DNA from: UMGS363 sp051881815
GTDB taxonomy: Bacteria > Bacillota > Clostridia > Oscillospirales > Ruminococcaceae
DNA: 62,943 nucleotides
Assembly: GCA_051881815.1 (NCBI GenBank)
Contig: JBJEQP010000052.1
Span: forward strand, 1 to 62,943
Direction: 5' to 3'
Shown: piece by piece, positions 8,411 through 16,903 of the stretch
Position numbering within the stretch: position 1 is the first letter of the stretch
Layout: the number at the start of each line of letters is the position of its first letter
Translations under genes and position numbers: made by a program
The notes under the pieces: model-generated
Database searches by the model: none
Told to the model about the DNA's origin: nothing
What the model saw: the letters and a program-made list of their open reading frames with translations, nothing else

Positions 8411-8439
8411 TTTACAAACGTAAATTTATATGGTATAAT
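8411..8439 (+). promoter_or_regulatory. promoter of rpsO
   Basis: TTTACA (8411-8416) and a perfect TATAAT (8434-8439) are spaced by 17 bp, and TGG just before the -10 makes it an extended -10 promoter. This fits a highly expressed ribosomal gene. Confidence 0.85.
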
Positions 8440-8486
8440 ACTTCTGTTGCATTTTGCAACGTTATATTTGTGCCGTTTACTTGGAG

Positions 8487-8523
8487 TACGGGTCACGCTC
8501 CTACGGAGATATTACCTGCCGTA
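8487..8523 (+). promoter_or_regulatory. structured rpsO leader, possible S15 binding site
   Basis: In the 120-nt leader TACGG (8487-8491) pairs with CCGTA (8519-8523), enclosing a second stem CTCC/GGAG (8498-8501 with 8505-8508). Ribosomal protein S15 is known to bind structured leaders of its own mRNA in several bacteria. That this leader does so is an inference from position and pairing only. Confidence 0.4.
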
Positions 8524-8565
8524 TTCTATGTTCACGGGGAATTTTTTGAAAGAGGTGTATTTATT

Positions 8566-8832
8566 ATGATGCGCAAAGAAGAAAAAGCTGCTGTGATCGA
8601 AGCAAACAAGAAGAGCGAGAACGACACCGGTTCACCCGAAGTTCAGGTTGCTATCCTCACAAAGAGAATCAACGACCTTAACGCTCACCTTAAGGATCAT
8701 CCAAACGATCACCACTCCAGAAGAGGTCTTCTCAAGATGGTTGGACGCAGACGTAACCTTCTCAACTACCTTATGAAGAAGGATATCACAAGATACCGTG
8801 CAACTATCGAAAAGCTCGGAATCCGTAAGTAA
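8566..8832 (+). CDS. rpsO: 30S ribosomal protein S15
   Basis: An 88-residue protein, the normal S15 length. It begins MMRKEEKAAVIEANKKSEND, and the family motif TGSPEVQVAILTKRINDLN and the HHSRRGLLKMVGRRRNLL rRNA-binding region are complete. S15 binds 16S rRNA early in 30S assembly. The ATG at 8566 (or 8569) follows GAAAGAGG; a longer frame open from 8470 lacks a site. It is followed by pnp, the order seen in many bacteria. Confidence 0.98.
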   Translation: MMRKEEKAAVIEANKKSENDTGSPEVQVAILTKRINDLNAHLKDHPNDHHSRRGLLKMVGRRRNLLNYLMKKDITRYRATIEKLGIRK

Positions 8833-8843
8833 TTTTTTGCCGG

Positions 8844-8879
8844 AGGCAGCTTGTAAAGGCTATGTCCTTTACGCTGCCT
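8844..8879 (+). terminator. rpsO-pnp intergenic hairpin (attenuator or processing site)
   Basis: AGGCAGCTTGTAAAGG pairs with CCTTTACGCTGCCT around a 6-base loop. The trailing sequence TTGGTGCGTTTT is only weakly U-rich, so read-through into pnp is likely. In E. coli a hairpin at this place is cut by RNase III and used for PNPase autoregulation; that role here is an inference. A second small hairpin, CCCGTTTT/AAACGGG, lies near 8952-8970. Confidence 0.65.
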
Positions 8880-9035
8880 TTGGTGCGTTTTATTGCAAAA
8901 GTTAGATTTATTGAGCATCTGATCGTTAAGCAGTTGTTTAGCATTAAATTGTACCCGTTTTACCGAAACGGGCAGAATTTATTGCTAAAGCTGCTGACGG
9001 TGGAAAATAAAATTTTTTATAGGAGGCAGTTAAAA

Positions 9036-11174
9036 ATGGCAATGTCCCAACTCAAAACCTTTGATAATTACAAGGTTTTCACAACAACATTCGCAGGAAG
9101 AGAGCTCAAAGTCGAAACAGGCAAGACCTGCGAGCTTTCCAACGGTTCATGCTGGGTAACATACGGCGATACAGTCGTTATGGCTAACGTTACAGCAAGC
9201 CCCAAGCCGAGAGAGGGCGTAGATTTCTTCCCCCTTTCCGTTGATTATGAGGAGCGTCTTTACTCCGTCGGCAGGATCCCCGGTTCCTTCACAAAGAGAG
9301 AAGGCAAGCCTTCCGATAAGTCCATCCTTACTTCAAGAGTAGTCGACAGACCTATCAGACCGCTCTTCCCCAAGGATATGAGAAATGATGTTTCCGTTGT
9401 TATGACAGTTCTCGCTGTTGACCCAGATTATTCTCCCGAGATCTGCGGAATGATCGCTACTTCCGTTGCTATCTCCATTTCCGATATCCCCTGGAACGGA
9501 CCTATCGGCGGTATCTCAGTCGGTCTTGTTGACGGTGAGATCGTTCTTAACCCGACTCTCGAACAGAGAGAAAAGACAGACCTCAACCTCACAGTTGCAG
9601 GTACGGCTGAAAAGATCGTTATGATCGAAGCAGGCGCAAACGAAGTTCCCGACGACCTTATGCTCAAGGCTATCCTTACAGGTCACGAGGAGATCAAGAA
9701 GATCGTTGCATTCATCGATGATATCAGAGCACAGATCGGCAAGAAGAAGTTTGAATTTGAGTCTATGGAAGTTGACCACGACCTCTTTGACGCTATCGAA
9801 GAAATGGCTGCAGAGGATGTTAAGGTCGCTCTTGACACAGATGATAAGAATATCCGCGAGGAAAGACTCAATCCTATCAAGGACGCTATCCACGCTAAAT
9901 TTGACGAAGCTTATCCCGACAAGATCGCTATGATTGACGAGTGCATCTATAAGCTTCAGAAGAAGATCGTTCGTAACTGGCTCTATGAGGGCAAGCGTGT
10001 TGACGGCAGAGGAATCGACGAGATCCGTCCTCTTGCCGCTGAAGTAGGCGTTCTCCCGAGAGTACACGGTTCAGGTCTTTTTACAAGAGGTCAGACACAG
10101 GTTCTCACGATCGCAACACTCGGACCTATCAGCGATTCACAGAAGATCGACGGTCTTGACGAGGAAGACAGCAAGCGCTATATGCACCACTACAACTTCC
10201 CGTCCTACTCGGTTGGCGAAACAAAGCCTTCAAGAGGACCCGGACGCCGTGAGATCGGTCACGGTGCGCTCGCAGAAAGAGCACTTGTTCCCGTACTTCC
10301 CTCCGTTGAAGAATTCCCGTATGCAATGCGACTCGTTTCCGAGGTTCTTTCCTCCAACGGCTCAACATCACAGGGATCTATCTGCGGCTCCACACTCGCA
10401 CTTATGGACGCAGGCGTTCCTATCAAGGCTCCCGTTGCAGGTATCTCCTGCGGTCTTATCACAAGAGATGACGGCAGCTTTATGACAATGGTCGATATCC
10501 AGGGTCTTGAAGACTTCTTCGGCGATATGGACTTCAAGGTTGGCGGTACTCATAAGGGTATCACAGCTATCCAGGTTGATATCAAGGTTGACGGTCTTAC
10601 ACCTGCTATCATAGAAGAAGCATTTGCAAAGACACATAAGGCAAGAGATTATATCCTTGACGAGATCATGCTCAAGGCTATCCCCGAGCCCCGTGAAACA
10701 GTCGGCAAGTACGCTCCGAAGATGCAGCAGACAAAGGTTCCCGTTGATAAGATCAGAGAAGTCATCGGTCAGGGTGGCAAGGTCATCCAGAAGATCTCCG
10801 CTGACTGCGGCGTAAAGATCGACATCAACGATGAAGGAAACGTATTCGTAAGCGGCGTTGATATGGACGGCGTTAAGAAGGCTATCCAGATCGTAAATAC
10901 AATTGCAAACGACCCCGAGATAGGCGCTATCTATAAGGGCAAGGTCGTTCGCCTTATGAACTTCGGCGCATTCGTTGAGATTGCTCCGGGTAAGGACGGA
11001 CTTGTTCACATCTCCAAGCTCGACAAGCAGAGAGTTGAAAAGGTAGAAGATATCGTTTCTATCGGTGATGAGATCGTTGTTAAGGTTATGGAAATTGATA
11101 ATCAGGGAAGAATTAATCTTTCAAGAAAAGACGCTCTTGCCGATATCGAAGCAAAGAAGAACGCTAACAACTGA
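9036..11174 (+). CDS. pnp: polyribonucleotide nucleotidyltransferase (PNPase)
   Basis: A 712-residue 3'-5' phosphorolytic exoribonuclease of the RNA degradosome. The domains in order are: first RNase PH-like core (about 10-145), helical domain (about 150-300), second RNase PH-like core (about 320-545, with GTQVLT-like TRGQTQVLTIATLG and FMTMVDIQGLEDFFGDMDFKVGGT), KH domain (about 560-615, IREVIGQGGKVIQKI) and S1 domain (about 625-700, YKGKVVRLMNFGAFVEIAPGKDGLVHIS). The start at ATG 9036 follows TAGGAGG; the frame is open 58 codons further upstream but without homology. Probably cotranscribed with rpsO. Confidence 0.97.
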   Translation: MAMSQLKTFDNYKVFTTTFAGRELKVETGKTCELSNGSCWVTYGDTVVMANVTASPKPREGVDFFPLSVDYEERLYSVGRIPGSFTKREGKPSDKSILTSRVVDRPIRPLFPKDMRNDVSVVMTVLAVDPDYSPEICGMIATSVAISISDIPWNGPIGGISVGLVDGEIVLNPTLEQREKTDLNLTVAGTAEKIVMIEAGANEVPDDLMLKAILTGHEEIKKIVAFIDDIRAQIGKKKFEFESMEVDHDLFDAIEEMAAEDVKVALDTDDKNIREERLNPIKDAIHAKFDEAYPDKIAMIDECIYKLQKKIVRNWLYEGKRVDGRGIDEIRPLAAEVGVLPRVHGSGLFTRGQTQVLTIATLGPISDSQKIDGLDEEDSKRYMHHYNFPSYSVGETKPSRGPGRREIGHGALAERALVPVLPSVEEFPYAMRLVSEVLSSNGSTSQGSICGSTLALMDAGVPIKAPVAGISCGLITRDDGSFMTMVDIQGLEDFFGDMDFKVGGTHKGITAIQVDIKVDGLTPAIIEEAFAKTHKARDYILDEIMLKAIPEPRETVGKYAPKMQQTKVPVDKIREVIGQGGKVIQKISADCGVKIDINDEGNVFVSGVDMDGVKKAIQIVNTIANDPEIGAIYKGKVVRLMNFGAFVEIAPGKDGLVHISKLDKQRVEKVEDIVSIGDEIVVKVMEIDNQGRINLSRKDALADIEAKKNANN

Positions 11175-11196
11175 TTTTGATTTTATAACAAATTTA

Positions 11197-11230
11197 CCCC
11201 TCCCGTCATATAATTTGACAGGGGGGTTAT
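11197..11230 (+). terminator. terminator after pnp
   Basis: CCCTCCCGTCA pairs with TGACAGGGGGG around a 7-base loop with one mismatch and one G-T pair, followed by TTATTTT. The G-run of the 3' arm is also the only candidate ribosome binding site for the next gene. Confidence 0.65.
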
Positions 11231-11233
11231 TTT

Positions 11234-11533
11234 ATGGAAAAAATTCAGCTTTTAAATGCATTATTTCTTTGTCTTGCAGCAACAGCAGTTTTTTTATTCG
11301 CAGTTATATTGGAACACTCGCAGAAAACCCATCGGCTTCATCTGTTTATAATCCCGATCGGGAAGGAAACACAGAATATCGAGCTTATCGCCCGTGAGAT
11401 ACTCGCACGTGCAGAAGAATGTTCGGAAAAAACTCTTGTAGTGATTATTGATAAAGGCGCAAGTGAGGAACAGCTGCTTATTTTTGATAAAATTGCAGGG
11501 AAAAGGCTGGATTATGTTATTGTGAAAGAATGA
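11234..11533 (+). CDS. small single-span membrane protein, unknown
   Basis: A 99-residue protein with one N-terminal membrane span (about residues 8-27, LNALFLCLAATAVFLFAVIL), then a soluble domain of about 70 residues with alternating beta strands and a helix (IELIAREILARAEECSEK, TLVVIIDKGASEEQLLIFDKIAG). No family is recognised. Its ATG lies only 7 bp after the pnp terminator stem, whose G-run may act as its ribosome binding site, so its translation may be coupled to terminator read-through. Confidence 0.55.
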   Translation: MEKIQLLNALFLCLAATAVFLFAVILEHSQKTHRLHLFIIPIGKETQNIELIAREILARAEECSEKTLVVIIDKGASEEQLLIFDKIAGKRLDYVIVKE

Positions 11534-11552
11534 TATTTATGTCGGCACAAAA

Positions 11553-11588
11553 ATCACTCTCACAAATAAATACATTTATGAGAGTGAT
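11553..11588 (-). terminator. terminator of the GNAT gene
   Basis: ATCACTCTCA (11553-11562) and TGAGAGTGAT (11579-11588) form a perfect 10-bp stem, and on the minus strand it is followed by TTTTTG. It lies 12 bp past the acetyltransferase stop codon. Confidence 0.75.
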
Positions 11589-11600
11589 GATGAAAAACTA

Positions 11601-12020
11601 TCAAAGCTTAACTTCCATGCAAACAAAATCTTTATCGAACATATTGCATTCTCCGACCTTTTGAAAGCCGAGCTTGCCGTATAATGCAAATGCACCTTCA
11701 TGTCCCGTCTTTACAAGGATGTGAATACTTTTTTTGCCCTCTTTTCTCAATACATCAAAAACATTGAGAATGATTTTTTTGGCAACTCCCCGGTTCTGCA
11801 TATCCTTCCGAACGCAGACCCTCGATATTTCAGCGCTTGGCTGAAGCTCCTTGTCCCAGCAGGGAAGTGCGTCAACTTCATCATCCTTATCGATCGAAAC
11901 AGCTGCAATGACTTCGCCGTTATCATTTTTCATAACGTAAAGGGCATCCCTTGAAATGTCAAAATCGATCGTTTCTTCATTCGGATAATATTCGTTCCAG
12001 TCGGCAGGACCGTAAAGCAT
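11601..12020 (-). CDS. GNAT acetyltransferase, 5'-truncated by the Mu-like element
   Basis: A 139-residue fragment of a GCN5-related N-acetyltransferase. The acetyl-CoA site is seen as EISRVCVRKDMQNRGVAKKI, with YGKLGFQKVGE near the end. The family likeness continues upstream of the first ATG: the same frame reads LTLAIYKS just before it, the normal position for helix 1 of such enzymes, but a stop codon appears next to the end sequence of the Mu-like prophage at 12063. There is no ribosome binding site before ATG 12020. The true start and first 15-20 residues were therefore most likely removed by the insertion, and the gene is probably inactive. Confidence 0.7.
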   Translation of the reverse strand: MLYGPADWNEYYPNEETIDFDISRDALYVMKNDNGEVIAAVSIDKDDEVDALPCWDKELQPSAEISRVCVRKDMQNRGVAKKIILNVFDVLRKEGKKSIHILVKTGHEGAFALYGKLGFQKVGECNMFDKDFVCMEVKL

Positions 12021-12063
12021 TGACTTGTAGATCGCAAGTGTGAGTGTTCGTAAAAAAAGTCAT

Positions 12064-12260
12064 TTGTTCCTTAGTCTGAAAAACCTTGACAAACCCCGAA
12101 AGTACGCCATTTAAGCCACTTTTTGACTAAGGAACAAATCCGCATAAAACCAAGATTTAAAGCTGACTAAGGAACAAACAGAAATTTATAAAAACAGCGT
12201 TCAAATGACGATTTTAAGCCATTTGAACGCTGTTTTTATATTTTTAATTGTTCCTTAGTC
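12064..12260. repeat. Mu-like left end: four 13-bp transposase-type sites
   Basis: TTGTTCCTTAGTC occurs at 12064-12076 and 12248-12260, and its exact reverse complement at 12125-12137 and 12165-12177. Multiple short sites in mixed orientation at the end of the element next to the repressor match the MuA binding sites L1-L3 of phage Mu in arrangement. The outermost copy contains TGTTCC at its start, so the element may begin with the 5'-TG typical of Mu ends. Confidence 0.75.
12191..12236. terminator. strong bidirectional hairpin in the prophage left end
   Basis: AAAACAGCGTTCAAATG (12191-12207) and its exact complement (12220-12236) give a perfect 17-bp stem with a 12-base loop, flanked by A and T runs so that it can end transcription from both sides. 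It lies between the third and fourth 13-bp sites and probably insulates the prophage end from host transcription and ends the repressor transcript. Confidence 0.7.
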
Positions 12261-12322
12261 TTGAGAAAAAACATTTATGCATAAAATATGTATATATACA
12301 GATTTTATGCGTGATAAAAATT

Positions 12323-12901
12323 TTAAATATTTTTTCCTTCACTATATTTCAAAAAAGTAATTAAAGCATCAATACTACTATTCAATTTTTCTTTTTCGGA
12401 AATTACTTTTAAATTATCCATTTCACTATCATTTTCATATGCATTCAAACACAAAAAATACAAATTACCTATTATTTCTTCAATTTTCTGTATATATTCA
12501 GCATAATCTATCCTATTAAGTTTCCTCTCGAAAGTTGTAAAAAGCTGAGTCATAAGATTAATGGAATAGGCATAAACAGCATATTCAAAATTAGACTTTG
12601 TTGCAAGTAAATGTTGTAAATTCTGATTTAATTCATCTGCCTTTACATTAAGAAAATCCTTTTCAAGAATAAGAGGTGAGCGTTCATCTGAAAACATTTC
12701 TCCTTTACCAGTTAATAGCCATTCTAAAGAATTACCAAATTCAAGCGATATTAGTTTAAGTAATTTTTCTGTAGGTAATTCATTTCCGTTTTCTATCCTA
12801 CTAACATATGAAGCTGTTACTAAAATGCGCTTTGCAAACTCTTTTTGAGTAAGATTAAGATTTTTTCTTATTGATTTTATACGAAATCCAACTTCATTCA
12901 T
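12323..12901 (-). CDS. prophage CI-like repressor (XRE)
   Basis: A 192-residue protein with an N-terminal Cro/CI helix-turn-helix (RIKSIRKNLNLTQKEFAKRILVTASYVSRIENGNELPT, about residues 6-45) and a C-terminal region of about 120 residues rich in helices, without the Ser-Lys peptidase motifs of LexA-type repressors. It is transcribed away from the transposase genes, with two palindromic operators between, so it is the likely lysogeny repressor. The start at ATG 12901 follows GGAGGAAA; the frame is open further upstream but that part lies over the operators. Confidence 0.85.
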   Translation of the reverse strand: MNEVGFRIKSIRKNLNLTQKEFAKRILVTASYVSRIENGNELPTEKLLKLISLEFGNSLEWLLTGKGEMFSDERSPLILEKDFLNVKADELNQNLQHLLATKSNFEYAVYAYSINLMTQLFTTFERKLNRIDYAEYIQKIEEIIGNLYFLCLNAYENDSEMDNLKVISEKEKLNSSIDALITFLKYSEGKNI

Positions 12902-12922
12902 TGTTATTTCCTCCAAAAAAGT

Positions 12923-12972
12923 TTCGTATACGAATGTTTTTACTTGACAAGTTTCGTGTACGAACATATAAT
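12923..12972. promoter_or_regulatory. prophage early promoter with two palindromic operators
   Basis: TTCGTATACGAA (12923-12934) is a perfect palindrome and TTCGTGTACGAA (12953-12964) a near-perfect copy, 30 bp centre to centre, or about three helical turns. The second lies exactly between a perfect TTGACA (12944-12949) and TATAAT (12967-12972), spaced 17 bp, which drive the Cro-like and transposase genes. Repressor bound there would block this promoter, and the first operator lies next to the repressor gene's own ribosome binding site. Confidence 0.85.
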
Positions 12973-13037
12973 ATAACTGTGGATAATTATATATTATTTT
13001 ATCACACAATAAAAAAAAAATAAAGAGGTGAAATGTA

Positions 13038-13280
13038 ATGAGAAAAAAGACCAAATATTGTGCATTAGGTAGACTGATAGCTAAACGCCTTATTGATTTA
13101 GATAAAAATCAAATCTGGCTTTCAAGAGAAACAGGCATTCAGCAAAGTTCTATTGTTACCTATTGCAATGGCAAGGTAGTTCCATCAGCTCAGAACATTT
13201 ATAAAATTGCTGTTGCGTTGGGTTTTTCTACCGACACGATTATTCAGGCAATACTAAATGATACGGAGCAGATAGCATGA
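13038..13280 (+). CDS. prophage Cro/Ner-like regulator
   Basis: An 80-residue helix-turn-helix protein (LIAKRLIDLDKNQIWLSRETGIQQSSIVTYCNGKVVPS). It is the first gene of the early operon, behind AAGAGGTG, and its stop overlaps the ATG of the transposase gene (ATGA). By position it corresponds to Ner or Cro, a negative regulator of early transcription in Mu-like phages. Confidence 0.8.
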   Translation: MRKKTKYCALGRLIAKRLIDLDKNQIWLSRETGIQQSSIVTYCNGKVVPSAQNIYKIAVALGFSTDTIIQAILNDTEQIA

Positions 13281-15151
13281 CAAATCAGTTTATTTCAGTA
13301 AAAGAAGCTGCTTCTTGTATGAAAATAACGGAACGAGCTGTTAGACTTGCCGCCGAACGCAATACTATTATATATAAATATGTAGACGGTATAGGCAAAG
13401 GTGGCAAACAACTCCGAATACTTCTTGATAGTCTTCCGCTGGAAGCACAGAACAGGTATAACGGAACGGATCAACCTGCTCAACCGGATAACACATACTT
13501 GTATCTTACAGATAAGCAGCGTAAACGGCTGGATGAAAAAATCCTTGCCGTAACCGAATATACAACATTTAAAAGGCAGTACCACAAACGAGGCGTAACA
13601 AGGGAATTTCTGAAACGTTTTTCGGCTGAATACCCTGATATAAAAATCAATGCCGGAAAGCTTGAAGACTGGGTCAATAAATACGCTAAAAACGGCATTG
13701 CCGGACTTGTTGACCGCCGGGGCGGATATAGCAAAGGCTGCACCAGCCTTACGGAAGAAATGCAGGCAGTTTTTTAAAAGTATTATTTGACCGATAAAAA
13801 GCCGTCTATACATCAATGCTATAACGCCACCCGTGATTATTTTTCAGCCAAAGGAATAGAAGTGCCGTCCGAATCATCATTTAAAAGGTATCTATACAGC
13901 TTGCCTAAAGAAGTATCTGAACTGTACAGAAACGGCAAAAAGAGTTTTGAGGATATTTGCATTCCAAGTATCTTTACAGACTATTACAGTCCCGATCTTG
14001 GTTCAAATACAATGTGGGTCGGAGATCATCATTTATGTGATGTTCTTGTTAAATATAATGGCAAAATAGTTCGACCTTGGTTAAGTGCATGGATGGATAT
14101 TAAATCAAGGTATATTGTAGGCTACGTTCTGAATGTAGTAGATCCTAATGCAGATATTGTGCTTGACAGCTTTGCAGCTGCTGTGAAAAATTGCGGCGTT
14201 CCCGATGCTGTTCAAATCGATAACGGCAAGGATTACAAGGTTCATGACCTTTTCAACATTGAAAATGATTATTCCCTTGTATCCAAATTGAGAACATCGG
14301 TCAGAACATCAAACCCATATAATGCAAAAGCAAAGCCGATAGAACGATTTTTCAGAACATTTGAAAGCTACAACAAAATGCTTCCTTCCTACATTGGTGA
14401 TCGTCCCGAAAACCGCCCGACCTCTATGAACGGCACAAATATAATGATAGAACGTGAGAATAAAGCAATGGATTTTGAAGAGTTCAAACAGCACGTTGCA
14501 AATATAATCAATGTTTATCATCATACAAAGCACAGCGGAAACGGAATGGATAATAACACACCTTATGAAGTTTACCGCAATAGCTTTAAAAAGCCTATGC
14601 GTACACTTGATGAAGCGGCTCGCCGTTTACTTCTCAGACGAACCACAAGAACGGTATCAATTACAAAGCAGGGCGTGAAGTTTGCCGAACTTCCGAACAT
14701 CAGATACTATAACAGTATCGACTTGCTTCTTTACGGCATCGGTAAAAAAGTATTTGCCAGGTATGAAACCAACGATGTGACCGAAGTGTATATTTATTCG
14801 GAATCAGGAGAATTTATCTGTACAGCTCAGAATGACACATTAAATGCTTACGGAGCAGGTAAAGAGGTTTCAAGCAAAGTTATTCGTGAAAACAACAATC
14901 GCAAAAAGGCTTTACGAAACAAAGTCAAATCATTTTATCCCGATATTGAAGTTCCGTCTATTGTTGAAGTTGTAGAAAACCGTTCCGCTGCATTCGGTAC
15001 ACCTGATTTCTCTAAAATACCTAAAACAGATGCTTCCGAAGATTTTGAAAAAGCGAACAAGTCAACGGAGCAGGTCAACAAAGACGAATACACTTATCCC
15101 GAAAAAGATTATAGGCTTAATCTTGGAAATATCGGAAAAACAGCAATATAA
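13277..15151 (+). pseudogene. MuA-like DDE transposase with in-frame stop
   Basis: One continuous reading frame of 624 codons broken by TAA at 13775-13777. The first 166 codons hold the Mu-type winged-helix DNA-binding domain (SVKEAASCMKITERAVRLAA) and a second helical domain (TREFLKRFSAEYPDIKI). The part after the stop resumes in the same frame with YYLTDKKPSIHQCYNA and contains the integrase-like core. The catalytic triad is Asp in MWVGDHH, Asp in QIDNGKDY and Glu in KPIERFFRTFE (residues 80, 145 and 186 counted from TTG 13787). A C-terminal domain follows. The break is a nonsense change rather than a frameshift. A restart at TTG 13787 would give a protein with the core but no end-binding domain, so the transposase is probably dead. 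Confidence 0.85.
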
Positions 15152-15156
15152 AGGAG

Positions 15157-16089
15157 ATGTCAAAATTGAACGCAGTTACAGAAACAAGAAAACGGCTGAC
15201 AGACTACATAAGCACAACGAAACGAAGTCAGGCGGCAATATCCAAAGAACTGGGAATATCAGCGGCAACGCTTTCGCAGTTCTTGAACGGTAATTACATA
15301 GGTTCAAATGAAGATGTTGCGTACAAAGTTGAACAGTTTCTCGAACTGGAACGGCAAAGGCAGCATCAGACACCGCCACCGAGCTTTACAAGCAAGCTCA
15401 GAAATACACAGCTTGTTTACGCTGATCTTAATTACCTAAGAGTAACAAACCGTATTTCACTTATCATAGGAGCTGCAGGAAGCGGAAAGACAACCGCCCT
15501 TAAACACTACGCAAAAGAAAACAACGGCGTTATTTATGTACAAGCCGATGTTACAAAAGGTTCTCCCCGTGCCGCTCTGAATCTGATTGTTAAAGCTATG
15601 GGCATGAAAGTCCGTGGAACATCGTCTGAAATACTTGATAATCTGATAGACGAACTTGCAGATACAAACAGACTTATCATTATTGATGAAGCGCAGCACC
15701 TTACAGAACGCTCTTTTGATACGCTTAGGGCATTGAATGACCGTGCAGGTGTAGGGTTGGTATATGCAGGAACGCCGGATATTTTAAACAGGATGTACGG
15801 AAAACACGAAGCAGACTTTGACCAAGTTCACAGCCGGATCGGATATATCTGCAAGCTGAACAACCGCTATACTCTTGAAGATATTGAAAATATATTCAGT
15901 GATTTCAAATTGAATAAAAGCATCATTAAACAGCTGTATAATGTATCTTCAAGAAAAGGCGGTCTGAGAATAGCGATAAACCTTTTCAGACTTGCTAATG
16001 ATATGGCTGTTACATCCGGCGAAACCCTCGACATAAAGCATCTTGAATATGCTGCTAAAGTAGTAGGAAGTGGGGTAAAGCTTCAATGA
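15157..16089 (+). CDS. MuB-like AAA+ transposition ATPase
   Basis: A 310-residue protein that by family delivers target DNA and activates the transposase. The N-terminus is a helix-turn-helix (QAAISKELGISAATLSQFLNG, about 25-45). The ATPase has Walker A GAAGSGKT (105-112) and Walker B LIIIDEAQ (173-180), followed by a GTPDIL sensor-like segment. AAGGAG lies directly against ATG 15157, so TTG 15166 may be the actual start. The gene follows the transposase by 5 bp. Confidence 0.9.
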   Translation: MSKLNAVTETRKRLTDYISTTKRSQAAISKELGISAATLSQFLNGNYIGSNEDVAYKVEQFLELERQRQHQTPPPSFTSKLRNTQLVYADLNYLRVTNRISLIIGAAGSGKTTALKHYAKENNGVIYVQADVTKGSPRAALNLIVKAMGMKVRGTSSEILDNLIDELADTNRLIIIDEAQHLTERSFDTLRALNDRAGVGLVYAGTPDILNRMYGKHEADFDQVHSRIGYICKLNNRYTLEDIENIFSDFKLNKSIIKQLYNVSSRKGGLRIAINLFRLANDMAVTSGETLDIKHLEYAAKVVGSGVKLQ

Positions 16090-16436
16090 AACACATTAAA
16101 TCCGCCCTTGAATTTCTCGCATTCCTGCAAGTGCTTTTCATAATTTACGGCGTATGCGGAGCATACGAACAGGACTATATAACAGCCTTGCAGCTTGTAA
16201 AGTATCTTTCGTTATTCGGTTCTGCTCTTGCCGTGAACATCTTAAGCATAAAAGCATTGACGGCTGCAGCTAAAATGAAGAACCGCGAATTCTTCATATC
16301 AGACTGCAACCGCCTCAAACGTTTGGTAATGCCTGTAAGGTTTGACTACCTTATTAAGCATACCACAAGCGGAGCAAAATGTCAATGCCCTAAAAACGAA
16401 CAGAAACGCCCTATAAAGCGTTTTGCTGATAAATAG
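16086..16436 (+). CDS. small phage membrane protein
   Basis: A 116-residue protein whose ATG overlaps the stop of the ATPase gene (ATGA). Two hydrophobic spans (about 8-26, ALEFLAFLQVLFIIYGVCGA, and 37-55) precede a basic soluble tail of about 55 residues with many Lys and Arg. No family is recognised. Its position just after A and B suggests an early function such as host takeover or superinfection exclusion, but this is a guess. Confidence 0.5.
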   Translation: MKHIKSALEFLAFLQVLFIIYGVCGAYEQDYITALQLVKYLSLFGSALAVNILSIKALTAAAKMKNREFFISDCNRLKRLVMPVRFDYLIKHTTSGAKCQCPKNEQKRPIKRFADK

Positions 16437-16528
16437 GGTAATTCTTCAAGAAAATTGTTAGAATGCCGCTTTAACGCATTTTAATGGGTATTTAACGCAA
16501 TATAAAAACGATACGGAGGTTTTACAAT

Positions 16529-16903
16529 ATGGAAAACACTATAAACAACATAAATATCTGCAAAGATACGCTTGAAAAGATGATGCAGCTGTACATTGGA
16601 AACGAGAATATAACAATATGTTCCGAGCAGGTCGATGAACAGTATAACAGGATTGAAAAACGTATCAGCGATCTGATCTATCTCAGTAATGATTTTAAGG
16701 TAAAGTTCAGCAATGATCTTCTTGATCTGATCTGCAGTGTTGAAAGCGAAAGCTTTTATAAAGGTCTTGAACTTGGAACATCTATTATAAAGTATCTCTT
16801 TTCACAGGAAACGCCAACGATCAGCTTCATGAACAGAACCCCAAAGCCGAAAGCGGAACAGCCGACCGAACCCTCGGATCCGACCGAATCCGATAAAAAA
16901 TGA
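16529..16903 (+). CDS. phage early protein, unknown
   Basis: A 124-residue mainly helical protein behind ACGGAGG, starting at ATG 16529. The C-terminal 25 residues are a Pro/Glu/Asp/Ser/Thr-rich disordered tail (PKPKAEQPTEPSDPTESDKK). No motif is recognised. Its stop overlaps the start of a very short ORF. Confidence 0.5.
   Translation: MENTINNINICKDTLEKMMQLYIGNENITICSEQVDEQYNRIEKRISDLIYLSNDFKVKFSNDLLDLICSVESESFYKGLELGTSIIKYLFSQETPTISFMNRTPKPKAEQPTEPSDPTESDKK

Noticed and set aside
13760..13800. Programmed frameshift at GTTTTTTAAAAG in the transposase gene
   Set aside because: The frame before and after the TAA is the same; the +1 and -1 frames both hit stops within about 20-30 bp, so slippage cannot join the halves.
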